Of a DNA stretch of 64,000 bases, positions 47,937 to 57,451 are shown piece after piece. Both the position numbers and the translations under genes were made by a program. Source of the stretch: Verrucomicrobiota bacterium. Its GTDB lineage: Bacteria; Verrucomicrobiota; Verrucomicrobiia; Opitutales; Opitutaceae. Within the stretch, counting starts at the first letter, position 1. Every line of letters begins with the position of its first letter. The notes beneath the pieces are model-generated. The model saw only the letters and a list, made by a program, of their open reading frames with translations. It ran no database searches and was not told the origin of the DNA. The stretch lies in the NCBI GenBank assembly GCA_019510185.1, contig JAEKKV010000014.1:62001-126000 (forward strand), in the 5' to 3' direction.

Positions 47937-49478
47937 ATGCTCGCCACGATTTCGTCCGCCGCCCTGCAAGGCATCGAGGCCGAACTCGTTCACGTCGAGG
48001 TCAACTCGGGTGAAACCGGCGAGCCCAAGCTCATTCTTGTCGGCCTGCCCGACGCCGCGGTCAAAGAGTCGGACGACCGCGTGTTCTCCGCCCTGAGCAA
48101 CAGCGGCTTCAAGGCGCCCCGCACGCGCACCACCATCAATCTGGCCCCCGGCAACCTGCGCAAGGAGGGTCCCTTTTACGACCTGCCCATCGCTCTCGGC
48201 ATCCTCGTCGCCACGGAACAGGTACCTGCGGTGGACACCTCGGAGTATCTGATCGCGGGCGAACTCAGCCTTTCCGGCGCCACCCGGCCCGTGCGCGGAG
48301 CCCTCGCCATCGCCCGGCTCGCCCGAAAACTGGGCAAGCGCGGCGTCCTTCTCCCGCCGCTGTCCGCCCGCGAGGCCGCGCTGGTCGAAGGCATCGCCGC
48401 CTATCCCGTCGCCTCGCTCGATCAGGCGGTGCGCTTCCTGACCGGCGAAATTGCCATCGCGCCCGTGGAGCACGCGACGGTCATCGCGGTCGCACCAGAG
48501 CCCGACGCCGGCGCCTCCGGGGATTTTTCCGAAATCAAAGGCCAGCACGCCCTGCGCCGCGCCGTCGAAGTCGCCGCCGCCGGCGGGCATAATCTATTGA
48601 TCATCGGGCCACCCGGCGCCGGCAAGTCCATGGTCGCCAAACGCATTCCCGCCATCCTGCCGGACCCGACCTTGGACGAATCGCTTGAGATTCTGAGCAT
48701 TCACTCCGCCGCCGGACAAACCCTGGACGGCGGCCGCGTCTTCGGCAAACGGCCGGTAAGGGCTCCCCATCACACGATTTCCGATGTCGGCCTGCTGGGC
48801 GGCGGCACCATTCCCGGACCGGGTGAAATTTCCCTCGCGCATCACGGCGTGCTCTTTCTCGACGAATTGCCCGAGTTCAAGCGCAGCGCGCTGGAAGTGC
48901 TGCGCCAGCCGCTCGAAGACGGCGCCGTTTCCATCTCTCGCAGCGCGGGCAAGGTCACGCTCCCGTGCAGCTTCATGCTCGTCGCGGCGATGAACCCCTG
49001 CCCCTGCGGCTATCTCGGCGACTCCCGCCACGAATGCCGCTGCTCACCCTCGCAAATCCAACGTTACCGCGCACGCATCAGCGGCCCCCTGCTCGACCGT
49101 ATCGATCTGCACATCGAGGCGCCGGCGCTCTCCATCGGAGAACTGCGCGAGGAAAAAACCGGCGAGACATCCGCCTCCATCCGCCAGCGCGTGCAAACCG
49201 CCCGTGGCCACCAGCTCGACCGGTTCAAAGGCTCCCGCACCCCGGCCAACGCGCGCATGACCCATGCACAGATCCGCGCGCACTGCCTCATTGATTCGAC
49301 GCTCGGCGACCTGTTGCAACAAGCCATGGAGCAACTCTCGCTTTCCGCCCGCGCCTATGACCGCATTCTCAAGGTCGCACGCACCATTGCCGATCTGGCG
49401 GCCTCCGCCCGTATCGAGGCTCCTCACCTGCTGGAAGCCATCCAATACCGCAGCTTGGACCGGAATCTTTTTTACTAA
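47937..49478 (+). CDS. YifB-family Mg-chelatase-like AAA+ ATPase (ComM-like)
   Basis: 513 residues. The N-terminal lid domain ([29 protein letters not shown]) is diagnostic of YifB/ComM, followed by the AAA+ core with Walker A GPPGAGKS, Walker [10 protein letters not shown], a cysteine cluster ([15 protein letters not shown]) and sensor regions. ComM helps branch migration during natural transformation, so this gene may support DNA uptake, together with the type IV pilus genes upstream. It is the second gene after the HD protein. Confidence 0.93.
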   Translation: MLATISSAALQGIEAELVHVEVNSGETGEPKLILVGLPDAAVKESDDRVFSALSNSGFKAPRTRTTINLAPGNLRKEGPFYDLPIALGILVATEQVPAVDTSEYLIAGELSLSGATRPVRGALAIARLARKLGKRGVLLPPLSAREAALVEGIAAYPVASLDQAVRFLTGEIAIAPVEHATVIAVAPEPDAGASGDFSEIKGQHALRRAVEVAAAGGHNLLIIGPPGAGKSMVAKRIPAILPDPTLDESLEILSIHSAAGQTLDGGRVFGKRPVRAPHHTISDVGLLGGGTIPGPGEISLAHHGVLFLDELPEFKRSALEVLRQPLEDGAVSISRSAGKVTLPCSFMLVAAMNPCPCGYLGDSRHECRCSPSQIQRYRARISGPLLDRIDLHIEAPALSIGELREEKTGETSASIRQRVQTARGHQLDRFKGSRTPANARMTHAQIRAHCLIDSTLGDLLQQAMEQLSLSARAYDRILKVARTIADLAASARIEAPHLLEAIQYRSLDRNLFY

Positions 49479-49531
49479 TCCCGTTCTTGACGACGGCCGA
49501 CAAAACCCAACTCTCTGCCGTTCCAACAGAC

Positions 49532-49606
49532 GCCCTCATCGTCTATCGGTTAGGACAAGGGATTCTCAATCCTTAAAGCGGGGTTCAACTCCCCGTGGGG
49601 GCACCA
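49532..49606 (+). tRNA. tRNA-Glu (anticodon CTC)
   Basis: The full cloverleaf folds by hand. Acceptor GCCCTCA / TGGGGGC has one G-T pair; D stem GTCT/GGAC; anticodon stem AGGGA/TCCTT with loop TTCTCAA; T arm CGGGG TTCAACT CCCCG. The anticodon CTC is at 49565-49567, reading GAG. The CCA end is encoded (49604-49606), with discriminator A at 49603. A terminator follows at 49636-49666. Confidence 0.95.
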
Positions 49607-49635
49607 CTTTAAAAAACGACCCATGGGGTCTCTCG

Positions 49636-49666
49636 AAAAAGCCGCCCGGCACCGGGCGGCTTTTTT
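49636..49666 (+). terminator. Rho-independent terminator after tRNA-Glu
   Basis: 8-bp perfect GC stem gccgcccg / cgggcggc with a 4-nt loop, preceded by five A and followed by six T. Confidence 0.92.
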
Positions 49667-49764
49667 CGTCCCCGCGGAATTGCCTTCTCCCCGCGTCCGC
49701 CTTCCTTCGGCCAAACCTCCCGCTTGCCCCGCCCGGGCATCCGATCACACTCCTTTTTACTTCT

Positions 49765-50247
49765 ATGAAAAACGACGTCGTTCTCGTCCTTGTCAAAGGC
49801 GTGATGCCCACCGCCAACGGGTGCGCCGTTTTCATCGGTAACGAGGAAAAGACGTTTGTCATCTATGTGGATCATTCCGTCGGCAATGCCATCCAGATGA
49901 CCCTCGACGGCGTGAAAAAAGAGCGGCCGCTGACCCACGACCTGATCGCCCACATCCTCACCGGCCTCGGCGCGGAACTCGACCACGTCGTCATCAATGA
50001 CGTCAACGACGGCACGTTCTTCGCCCGCGTCCTCCTGCGCATGGAAAACGAGCTGGGCAAAAAAATCGTCGAGCTCGACGCCCGCCCCAGCGATTCCACC
50101 GTCCTGGCGCTCCAGCACAAACGTCCGATTTTCGTCGCCCGCAAGGTTTTCGACGCCGTCGAGGACATGACCGAAATTCTTGAGCGCGTCCTCCGCCAGC
50201 AGGCCGAGGAGCCCGACGAGGACGAGCCCGAGGAAGAGGGGAAATAA
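49765..50247 (+). CDS. Bifunctional nuclease family protein (DUF151)
   Basis: 160 residues from the ATG at 49765; the longer open frame upstream runs through the tRNA and is not coding. The DUF151 core is visible: FVIYVDHSVGNAIQMTLDGVKKERPLTHDLI, then the VVINDVNDGTFFARVLL and ELDARPSDSTVLALQ motifs, and an acidic C-terminal tail. Proteins of this family have been reported with nuclease activity; their role in bacteria is little known. It is 12 bp before the dihydrouridine synthase gene. Confidence 0.9.
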   Translation: MKNDVVLVLVKGVMPTANGCAVFIGNEEKTFVIYVDHSVGNAIQMTLDGVKKERPLTHDLIAHILTGLGAELDHVVINDVNDGTFFARVLLRMENELGKKIVELDARPSDSTVLALQHKRPIFVARKVFDAVEDMTEILERVLRQQAEEPDEDEPEEEGK

Positions 50248-50259
50248 GGCCCCCGCATC

Positions 50260-51363
50260 GTGTCTTCCGTCCCTGTCTCCCGTTCCGCCCCCCTGCCCGC
50301 GCCGCTCGTCCCGGACGCGCCGCTCACCGCACTCGCGCCGATGCAGGATGTCACCGATCTCGCCTTCATGGGCGTGATCGCCCACTACGGCGCGCCCGAT
50401 TATTTCTTCACCGAGTTCTTTCGGGTTCACGCCCAGTCGCGGCCGGAAAAACATATCCTCCGGTCGATCGATGAAAATCGGACAGGCCGCCCCGTCTTCG
50501 CACAGCTCATCGGCGAGGACATCCCCCATCTGGTCCGCACCGCCCGGGAACTGCTCTGCCATCCCGTCGCGGGCATCGACCTCAACATGGGCTGCCCGGC
50601 ACCCAAGGTTTATAAGAAAAACGTCGGCGGCGGGCTCCTGCGCGATCCGGAAAAAGTCGACGAGATCCTCGGCGCCCTCCGCGACGCCAGCCCCGGCCTC
50701 TTCACGGTGAAGATGCGCATCGGCTTCGATACGACCGTCCACTTCGAACGCATTCTCGATCTGCTCAACAAGCACTCCGTCGATCTCCTGAGCCTGCACG
50801 GCCGCACGGTGAAGGAAGGTTATCGCAGCGACGTCCATTACGACTTCATCGCCCGCGCCGTGGAACGCGTGAAATGCCCCGTGCTCGCCAACGGCAATCT
50901 CACCTCCGCCGCGACCGCCGTGCGCGTGCAGGGCGAGACCAAGGCCGCCGGCGTGATGATCGGTCGCCATGCCATCCGCAATCCATGGATTTTCCGGCAG
51001 TGCCGCGAACGCTTTTCCGGCCAGCCGGTGTCCGCCGTCACCCTGTCCGATGTGCGCGAATACGTGGAGCGCCTCTATCGGGCGACCCAGCAACCCGGCC
51101 TGGCGGAAGTTTACCACGTCAACAAGATGAAGAAGTACCTCAACTTCGTCGGCCAGGGCGTGGACGCGACCGGCGCGTTTTTGCACGAGATGCGCCGCAC
51201 CGAAACCGAACGGCAGCTCTTCGAGATCTGCGACCGCCATCTGTTGGCCGAGCCGGGCAGGATTTTCGCCGACGAACCTTACCCCGGAGTCATCGCGCGC
51301 CCCAATTGCGAAACCCCGTCCGCCGACGCGGATGGTTGCTCGCTCGAAAGCATCACGGCGTAG
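50260..51363 (+). CDS. tRNA-dihydrouridine synthase family protein
   Basis: 367 residues from a GTG at 50260; the next ATG (codon 28) falls inside the first barrel strand. The FMN-binding TIM barrel has the Dus signatures: LAPMQDVTDLAF, VFAQLIGED, the DLNMGCPAPKVYKKNVGGGLL region with the catalytic Cys, the HGRT loop, and GVMIGRHAIRNPW. It reduces uridines in tRNA using FMN and NADPH. DusA/B/C position specificity is not clear from sequence. Confidence 0.93.
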   Translation: MSSVPVSRSAPLPAPLVPDAPLTALAPMQDVTDLAFMGVIAHYGAPDYFFTEFFRVHAQSRPEKHILRSIDENRTGRPVFAQLIGEDIPHLVRTARELLCHPVAGIDLNMGCPAPKVYKKNVGGGLLRDPEKVDEILGALRDASPGLFTVKMRIGFDTTVHFERILDLLNKHSVDLLSLHGRTVKEGYRSDVHYDFIARAVERVKCPVLANGNLTSAATAVRVQGETKAAGVMIGRHAIRNPWIFRQCRERFSGQPVSAVTLSDVREYVERLYRATQQPGLAEVYHVNKMKKYLNFVGQGVDATGAFLHEMRRTETERQLFEICDRHLLAEPGRIFADEPYPGVIARPNCETPSADADGCSLESITA

Positions 51364-51454
51364 GAATTCCTTTTTCCGCGGCCATACCGGATCTTCATGC
51401 CGGCAGATGCCGACCGCCTGAACGACGGATCAAAAAAAAAGACCGGCCTACGGC

Positions 51455-51997
51455 TCACTCCAAACCGAGCACCTTGCGACCGTCGGACGAGATCATTTGC
51501 GGCGTCCAAATTGGATCCCAAACGATATGCACCCGGGCGGCTTCAACGGTGGGCAGCGCGGCTATTTTTTGCCGGGCATCCTCCGCGATCACCGGTCCCA
51601 TGCCGCAGCCTTGCGCGGTGAGCGTCATCTTGACCTCGACCGCATGACCGCCCGCCGGCGTTTTCTCGATGCTCAGATCATAAACCAGGCCGAGGTCCAC
51701 GATGTTGACCGGAATCTCCGGATCGAAACACGTTTTCAACGCGCTCCACACCGCCTGCTCACTGAACGCTCCGGCCACGCCACCCGCCGGCGCGTCGAGC
51801 TGGCCCACCTCAAAACCACCCAAAGCATCGGCGTGCTCGCGCTGAATGCGGAACAGTCCCTGGTCCGTGCGCACGGTGACGCTGCCGCCGAGCGTCTGCA
51901 TGACATGAGCCGACGTGCCGGCCGGCAGAGTGATCACATCGCCGGCCGGAATGACGGTGCCGGGGATGTCGCGGGTGAGAATATGTTCGGAAGCCAT
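51455..51997 (-). CDS. sufT: Putative Fe-S cluster assembly protein SufT (DUF59)
   Basis: 180 residues. The C-terminal half is a DUF59/MIP18 domain (DPEIPVNIVDLGLVYDL and the cysteine in MTLTAQGCGMGP) and the N-terminal part has the extra segment seen in SufT (ILTRDIPGTVIPAGDVITLPAGT). SufT helps mature Fe-S proteins along with the SUF system. No other suf gene is nearby. It lies 11 bp upstream of nothing on its own strand and follows sppA in the same direction by 11 bp, so the two are probably co-transcribed with sppA downstream of the start at 53817. Confidence 0.85.
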   Translation of the reverse strand: MASEHILTRDIPGTVIPAGDVITLPAGTSAHVMQTLGGSVTVRTDQGLFRIQREHADALGGFEVGQLDAPAGGVAGAFSEQAVWSALKTCFDPEIPVNIVDLGLVYDLSIEKTPAGGHAVEVKMTLTAQGCGMGPVIAEDARQKIAALPTVEAARVHIVWDPIWTPQMISSDGRKVLGLE

Positions 51998-52008
51998 GAT
52001 GAGGTCGG

Positions 52009-53817
52009 TCAGCGCACGATGATATCCACCGGCAGGCGAGCGTAAACGCCACTCGGATCATTAAACTGGTCGAGCACCTGCGCCTGCTCCTTGAAACGTG
52101 AAACCACCTGGGAAACCACGCCCGCGCGAGCATCCGCCGCGGGATGTTCCCGTTCAAACAAGGCGGACAGCTTTTCCGCGAGCGACTTTGCCTGGGGGAA
52201 TTCCTGCAGGGCGTAATGCCCGCCCAGCCCCGACTCCTTCGCGGCATAGGCGATGGCGGCGTCCAGACCGCCCAGTTCGTCAACGAGCCCGAGCTTCACC
52301 GCTTCGGCGCCGGACCAGACGCGGCCCTCGGCGATTTTGCGCACCGCCGCCGGATCGAGGTGGCGGCCTTCGGCGACCTTGCGAATGAACTCCCCGTAAA
52401 TCCAATCCACCATGCGCTGGAAAAGCGCCAGCTCCTCGGGCGACTTGGGGCGGGAAATCGTGAAAAGGCCGGCATGACGGCCGGTCTGGACGCGGTCCCA
52501 AGTGAGTCCGAGATCGTTGGCCAGCTTTTGAACGTCAAAGTGGATGCCCACGACGCCGATCGATCCGGTGATCGTGGTCGGCTCGGCAAAGATGCGACGG
52601 CTGTAGGCCGAAATCCAATACCCGCCCGAGGCGGCGTAGCTGCCCATCGAAATGACGACCGGCTTCACCGCCTGCGCCAGGCGGATCTCGCGCTGGATAT
52701 GCTCGGAGGCGGTGGCGGAACCGCCGGGACTGTTCACGCGCAGGACGATGGCCTTGACGTTGTCGTCCTGCCGGAGACGCCGCAGCTCGCGGGAAAACCT
52801 GGCTCCGCCCACTTCACCGACCTGGCCTTCGCCGTCGACAATCGCCCCCTCAGCGTAAAGCACCGCAATGGTGCCGGCATTATGCGAGGATTCCACGGTG
52901 TCCTTCGCCAGCGTGCCGGCGTATTCCCCGATGCTGATCTGCGTGAAGGGCTCGGTCGCACCGGCTTTTCCGGTGGCTTTTTTCAGCTTCGCCAGAATCT
53001 CGTCGCGGTAGGCAAGCCGGTCCACCAACCCGCTCTGCACGGCGACCTCGGGGCGGATCAGGCCCTCGTTGTCCACGAGCCCCTGCAGAGCGGCGGCGGG
53101 CATATTGCGATCCTGCGCCAAATCGGTGACAAGATCGCCCCAGACGTCATCGAGCAGTTTCTGCAACTGCTCGCGATTTTCAGGACTCAGATCCTTGCGC
53201 ACGAAAGGCTCCGCGTAAGATTTGTAAATGCCGGACTTGGTCACCTGCACGCCGACGCCGAAACGCTCGAACGCACCGGCATAGAACATCGGTTCCGTCG
53301 CAAGGCCTGGCAGCACCAGCGTGCCGTAGGGATCAAGCGCAAGATCGGTGGCGCCCGCCGCCAGATAGAGATCGCGGGCGGTCGCGAAATCCAAATACGC
53401 GACCACCGGCTTGCCCGCGGCCTTGAAGTCCGAGAGCGCAGCCCGCACTTCCTTGAGCGCGGCAAAACCGGTGCCGTAACCCGACGGCTCCAGACTGCCC
53501 GTCAGCAACACGCCCGCGATGCGCTTGTCCCGGGCCGCCTCCCTCAACGCCCGCGTGACCAGCCGCAGTTGCAAAGTCTGCGGCGTGTCATCCCCTGATA
53601 AAAGCGCAGTGAAGCCCGAGCGGCTCGAATCCGCCGGCGTGTCCGTAAGATTGGCCCGCAGATCGAAGACAAGATATGAGCCGGAGTGAACCATCACATT
53701 TTTTTCATTCACCGTGGATGCCGCGATGAATAAAACCAGGCCCAATCCGCACAATCCGACCAAGGCGATGGCCAGTGCGGCCAGGGTGCCCAGCAGCGAG
53801 GCAAAAAAATTCTTCAT
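52009..53817 (-). CDS. sppA: Signal peptide peptidase SppA, long (67-kDa) type
   Basis: 602 residues from the ATG at 53817. One N-terminal membrane helix is followed by two S49 peptidase domains. The catalytic dyad of the long form is Lys199 (KSYAEPF) in the first domain and Ser397 (GSYAASGGYWISAY) in the second, as in E. coli SppA. It cleaves signal peptides remaining in the membrane after export. sufT starts 11 bp after its stop. The divergent gap to the unknown 497-residue gene (167 bp) contains a palindrome at 53907-53922. Confidence 0.93.
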   Translation of the reverse strand: MKNFFASLLGTLAALAIALVGLCGLGLVLFIAASTVNEKNVMVHSGSYLVFDLRANLTDTPADSSRSGFTALLSGDDTPQTLQLRLVTRALREAARDKRIAGVLLTGSLEPSGYGTGFAALKEVRAALSDFKAAGKPVVAYLDFATARDLYLAAGATDLALDPYGTLVLPGLATEPMFYAGAFERFGVGVQVTKSGIYKSYAEPFVRKDLSPENREQLQKLLDDVWGDLVTDLAQDRNMPAAALQGLVDNEGLIRPEVAVQSGLVDRLAYRDEILAKLKKATGKAGATEPFTQISIGEYAGTLAKDTVESSHNAGTIAVLYAEGAIVDGEGQVGEVGGARFSRELRRLRQDDNVKAIVLRVNSPGGSATASEHIQREIRLAQAVKPVVISMGSYAASGGYWISAYSRRIFAEPTTITGSIGVVGIHFDVQKLANDLGLTWDRVQTGRHAGLFTISRPKSPEELALFQRMVDWIYGEFIRKVAEGRHLDPAAVRKIAEGRVWSGAEAVKLGLVDELGGLDAAIAYAAKESGLGGHYALQEFPQAKSLAEKLSALFEREHPAADARAGVVSQVVSRFKEQAQVLDQFNDPSGVYARLPVDIIVR

Positions 53818-53906
53818 AGGAGTGCCGCAGCGTAGGCACGGCGGAAAACCTGGCAACCCCGGGCTTAAAATGCACGCGACCGGAAAGCCCGCCGAACGCA
53901 GTCGCC

Positions 53907-53922
53907 GTTACGCAAGCGTAAC
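53907..53922. promoter_or_regulatory. Palindrome in the sppA / unknown gene divergent region
   Basis: Perfect 7-bp arms gttacgc / gcgtaac around a 2-nt centre, near the middle of the 167-bp divergent gap. This is the size of a typical repressor or activator site. Confidence 0.4.
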
Positions 53923-53984
53923 TTCGTCAATTTCCCGCAGCATCGGGTTTGATGTTGGTCCAGAGGTCTGCCTTAACTGCGACC

Positions 53985-55478
53985 ATGAGTGAGCAAATCG
54001 AAATGCTGACATCCAACCGCAAGGCGCTAACGATCAATCTCGACGACGCCAAGTACGGCACGCTCGCCGAAATCGGCGCCGGCCAGGAGGTGGCGCGCAT
54101 TTTTTTCCAGGCGGGCGGCGCGGCCGGCACCATCGCGAAATCGATGTCGGCCTACGACATGACCTTCAGCGACGCGATCTACGGCAAGGCCCCGCGCTAC
54201 GTCTCGCGCGAGCGTCTCGTCACCATGCTGGACCATGAGTACGGCTTGCTCATCGAGCGCCTCGCCGCCAAACGCGGCGACACCAGCACGTTCTTCGTCT
54301 TCTCCGACACGGTCGCGGCCAAGAGTTTTCGCGGCAATAACGAGTGCCACGGATGGATGGGCATCCGCTTTCAGACCGAGCCGCACGGCCCGCCCAACGA
54401 AATCATCATCCACGTCCGCATGTGGGACAAGGACAACGTCCTCCAGCAGCAGGCGATCGGCGTGGTGGGAACCAACCTCATCTACGGCGCGTTTTTTTAT
54501 CGCGAGAACCTTGGCCGCCTCATCCAGTCGCTCGTCGACAACGTCGGCGCCGATCGCATCGAAGTCGACATGATGAAGCTGTCCGGCCCGGCTTTCCAGT
54601 CCGTCGACAACCGCCTCGTCTCGCTGTACCTCGTCCAGCATGGGCTGACCAACGCCGTGATGTTCGGCACCAATCGCGACGTGCTCCAGCCGTCCGAGGT
54701 GCTTTACAAGAAGGCGATCCTCGTCGAGCGCGGCAGCTTCCGCCCCGTCACCCACGTCAACGTCGACATGCTCAACTGCGCCTGCGCCCAGTTCATGCAG
54801 GAACCTGCGGTGAAGGGGAAGGAAGTCATCGTGCTCATGGAGATCACCATGAACAACCTGCTCGCCGCCGGCGGACTCGACGCGCAGGACTTCCTCTCCC
54901 GCGTCGATCTGCTCGGCGACATCGGCTTCACGGTGCTCATCTCCAACTACTCCGAGTATTACCGTCTCACGTCCTACTTCCGTCGTTACACGAAGGAGAT
55001 GATCGGCGTCGCCATGGGCATCAACAACCTGCTGGAGGTGTTCAACGAGAAATATTACGAGCACCTCGCCGGCGGCATCCTGGAAAGCTTCGGCCGTCTC
55101 TTCCGCAACGACGTGAAGCTCTATATCTACCCGATGCAGCAAAAGGCCTTCGATCGCTACCTGGTCGAGGGACACCCCGCGGCCGACGAGCCCGTCGGTT
55201 CCTCCTTCGCCGCCAGCGTGCTCATCACCGCCAAAAACCTCCAGGTGGACGCCCACCTCACCAACCTCTACGCGCACTTGCTGGAAAACCACTACATCGA
55301 GTGCATCGTGGGCTTCGATCCCAAGATCCTCTCCATCTTCTCCCGCGACGTGCTCCAGCGTATCCGCGCCGGCGATCCCTCCTGGGAAAAAATGGTGCCG
55401 GAGACCGTCGGTCAGGCCATCAAGAAGCGCCATCTCTTCGGCTACGGCGAACAGCCCGCGCTGCCCGCGACGAGCTGA
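53985..55478 (+). CDS. Conserved protein of unknown function, 497 residues
   Basis: 497 residues from the ATG at 53985 (the open frame extends 12 codons upstream). It is cytoplasmic, with no signal peptide or membrane helix. The sequence is of well-folded mixed alpha/beta type with many aromatic and Gly residues ([83 protein letters not shown]). I do not recognise a family or a catalytic motif. RlmF follows after 40 bp. The order and ordinary codon use suggest a core gene of the lineage. Confidence 0.8.
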   Translation: MSEQIEMLTSNRKALTINLDDAKYGTLAEIGAGQEVARIFFQAGGAAGTIAKSMSAYDMTFSDAIYGKAPRYVSRERLVTMLDHEYGLLIERLAAKRGDTSTFFVFSDTVAAKSFRGNNECHGWMGIRFQTEPHGPPNEIIIHVRMWDKDNVLQQQAIGVVGTNLIYGAFFYRENLGRLIQSLVDNVGADRIEVDMMKLSGPAFQSVDNRLVSLYLVQHGLTNAVMFGTNRDVLQPSEVLYKKAILVERGSFRPVTHVNVDMLNCACAQFMQEPAVKGKEVIVLMEITMNNLLAAGGLDAQDFLSRVDLLGDIGFTVLISNYSEYYRLTSYFRRYTKEMIGVAMGINNLLEVFNEKYYEHLAGGILESFGRLFRNDVKLYIYPMQQKAFDRYLVEGHPAADEPVGSSFAASVLITAKNLQVDAHLTNLYAHLLENHYIECIVGFDPKILSIFSRDVLQRIRAGDPSWEKMVPETVGQAIKKRHLFGYGEQPALPATS

Positions 55479-55518
55479 CCGCGATCTTCGCGCGCCGACC
55501 CCTCAGTCCGCCCGGTTA

Positions 55519-56475
55519 ATGTCCATCCCGTCACCCAAGGCCGGTCCGCACCCACGCAACCGGCACCGCGCCCGCTACGATTTTCCCGCACTCCGGCGGA
55601 CCTGCCCGGAGCTGGCGCGTTTCATCGGGCCGCACCCCGAAGGCGGTGACACGATCGATTTCTCCGATCCCGTGGCCGTGACCGCGTTGAATCGCGCGCT
55701 GTTGATCCATGACTACGGCCTCGCCCGCTGGGACATCCCGCCCGGCTACCTGTGCCCGCCCATTCCCGGACGCGCCGATTATCTTCATCACGCGGCCGAC
55801 CTGCTTGGCGATGGCGATGACGCGCTCATCCCCCGTGGACCCGCCGTCACCGTCCTCGACATTGGCGTGGGCGCCAACTGCATCTATCCCATCCTCGGCG
55901 TGCGGGAGTACGGCTGGCGCTTCGTCGGCACGGATATCTCCCCCGTCGCAATAAACTGGGCCCGCCAACTCGTCGCGGCCAATCCCGTGCTGGCCGGAAA
56001 AATCGAATGCCGCCTGCAATCCTCCCCGGCGGATATTTTCAAAAACATCGTGCGCTCCGGCGAGGTGTTCGATCTCTCCGTCTGCAATCCGCCCTTCCAC
56101 GCCTCCGCGAAGGAAGCCGCGGCGGGCACGCTGCGCAAATTGCGAAATCTCGGCCTCGGCGGCGGCAAGACCGGCGCGCCCATCCTGAATTTTGGCGGGC
56201 GGGACGCGGAGCTTTGGTGCGACGGTGGCGAATCCGCATTCGTGCGCCGCATGATCGCCCAGAGCGCGCAACTGCCCCGGCAATGCCTCTGGTTCACGTC
56301 CCTCGTCTCGAAACGCGGCAGTCTCCCGGTCATTTATCGAGCCCTCCAGACGGCGCGGGCGGCCGACGTGCGTACCGTCCCGATGGCCCAGGGCCAGAAA
56401 AACAGCCGCCTCGTCGCCTGGACGTTCCTCACGGCGGCCGAACGCCGCGAGTGGCGGTGCCGACGGTGGGCCTGA
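55519..56475 (+). CDS. rlmF: 23S rRNA (adenine-1618-N6)-methyltransferase RlmF
   Basis: 318 residues, as in E. coli RlmF. The SAM-binding motif is [15 protein letters not shown] near residue 113, and the N6-adenine methyltransferase motif NPPFH follows ([15 protein letters not shown]). The N-terminus with [19 protein letters not shown] also matches. It methylates A1618 of 23S rRNA. It follows the unknown 497-residue gene by 40 bp and precedes the dapF-like gene by 68 bp. Confidence 0.93.
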   Translation: MSIPSPKAGPHPRNRHRARYDFPALRRTCPELARFIGPHPEGGDTIDFSDPVAVTALNRALLIHDYGLARWDIPPGYLCPPIPGRADYLHHAADLLGDGDDALIPRGPAVTVLDIGVGANCIYPILGVREYGWRFVGTDISPVAINWARQLVAANPVLAGKIECRLQSSPADIFKNIVRSGEVFDLSVCNPPFHASAKEAAAGTLRKLRNLGLGGGKTGAPILNFGGRDAELWCDGGESAFVRRMIAQSAQLPRQCLWFTSLVSKRGSLPVIYRALQTARAADVRTVPMAQGQKNSRLVAWTFLTAAERREWRCRRWA

Positions 56476-56543
56476 GACGCGCCCGCGGCGTTAATTCGCG
56501 CTTCCGTGTTCCGCCGGTTCCCTTTTAGCTCCCGCGCTTATCC

Positions 56544-57398
56544 ATGCGCTTCCATAAATACCACGCCCTCGGCAACGATTACATCGTCCTCGATCCGGTT
56601 GACTTTCCCCAATGGAAACCGGCTCCGACCGTCGACCAAATTCGCGTCGTCTGCCATCGCAACTTCGGCGTCGGCTCCGACGGCATCCTGTGGGGCCCGC
56701 TGCCTTCGCAAAAAAGCGAGTTTGGCCTGCGCATCTTTAACCCCGACGGCTCCGAGGCGGAAAAATCGGGCAACGGCCTGCGCATCTTTTCGCGTTATCT
56801 CTGGGACCAGAAACTCGCGAAAAATCCCGTCTTCACCGTCGAGACGCCCGGCGGTCACGTCCAGTCGGTCATCAAGGACGACGGCCGGCTCATCACCGTG
56901 GACATGGGCAACGTCAGCTTCACCAGCACAAAGATCCCCCACGTCGGCCCCGAGCGCGAAGTCCTCAACGAAAACATTTCCGTCCTCGACCGCACGTTCA
57001 CCTACTGCTCGGCCACCATCGGCAATCCGCATTGCGTGATCCCCCTCGATGCGATCTCGCCCGAACTCGCCCACCGTTACGGGCCGCACTTGGAAACGCA
57101 TCCCAATTTTCCGCGCAAGACCAACGTCCAGTTCCTGAAGATCATCGATCGCGCGAACATCCAGATCGAAATCTGGGAACGCGGCGCCGGTTACACGCTC
57201 GCCTCGGGCAGCAGTTCCAGCGCCTCGGCCGCCGTCGCCCACAAGCTCGGCTTGGTTGACGCCAACGTCACCGTCCACATGCCGGGCGGGAAAATCGGCA
57301 TCGAGATCGGCGCGGGCTTTTCCATCCGCATGACCGGTTCCGTCAACAAGGTCGCCGAAGGCGTGATGCATCCGCAGTTGTTCGAAGTGAAGATCTGA
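56544..57398 (+). CDS. Diaminopimelate epimerase homologue lacking both catalytic cysteines
   Basis: 284 residues with the DapF two-domain fold: KYHALGNDYIVLD at the start, RNFGVGSDGIL, FNPDGSEAEKSGNGLRIFSR, IGNPHCVIPL and WERGAGYTLASGSSSSASA. In true DapF the two active-site bases are cysteines, one in the first GNGxR region and one in the second ACGTG region. Here they are Ser75 (codon tcg) and Ser221 (codon tcg). Everything around them is well kept, so this is not a decayed gene. It may act on another substrate or be a serine-based epimerase; meso-diaminopimelate synthesis would then need a second DapF elsewhere. Confidence 0.85.
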   Translation: MRFHKYHALGNDYIVLDPVDFPQWKPAPTVDQIRVVCHRNFGVGSDGILWGPLPSQKSEFGLRIFNPDGSEAEKSGNGLRIFSRYLWDQKLAKNPVFTVETPGGHVQSVIKDDGRLITVDMGNVSFTSTKIPHVGPEREVLNENISVLDRTFTYCSATIGNPHCVIPLDAISPELAHRYGPHLETHPNFPRKTNVQFLKIIDRANIQIEIWERGAGYTLASGSSSSASAAVAHKLGLVDANVTVHMPGGKIGIEIGAGFSIRMTGSVNKVAEGVMHPQLFEVKI

Positions 57399-57451
57399 CC
57401 GGCGCGCAAATCCCGTTGCCGCCGGTGCTTCGCTTCCGCTAGCTGGTGGCA

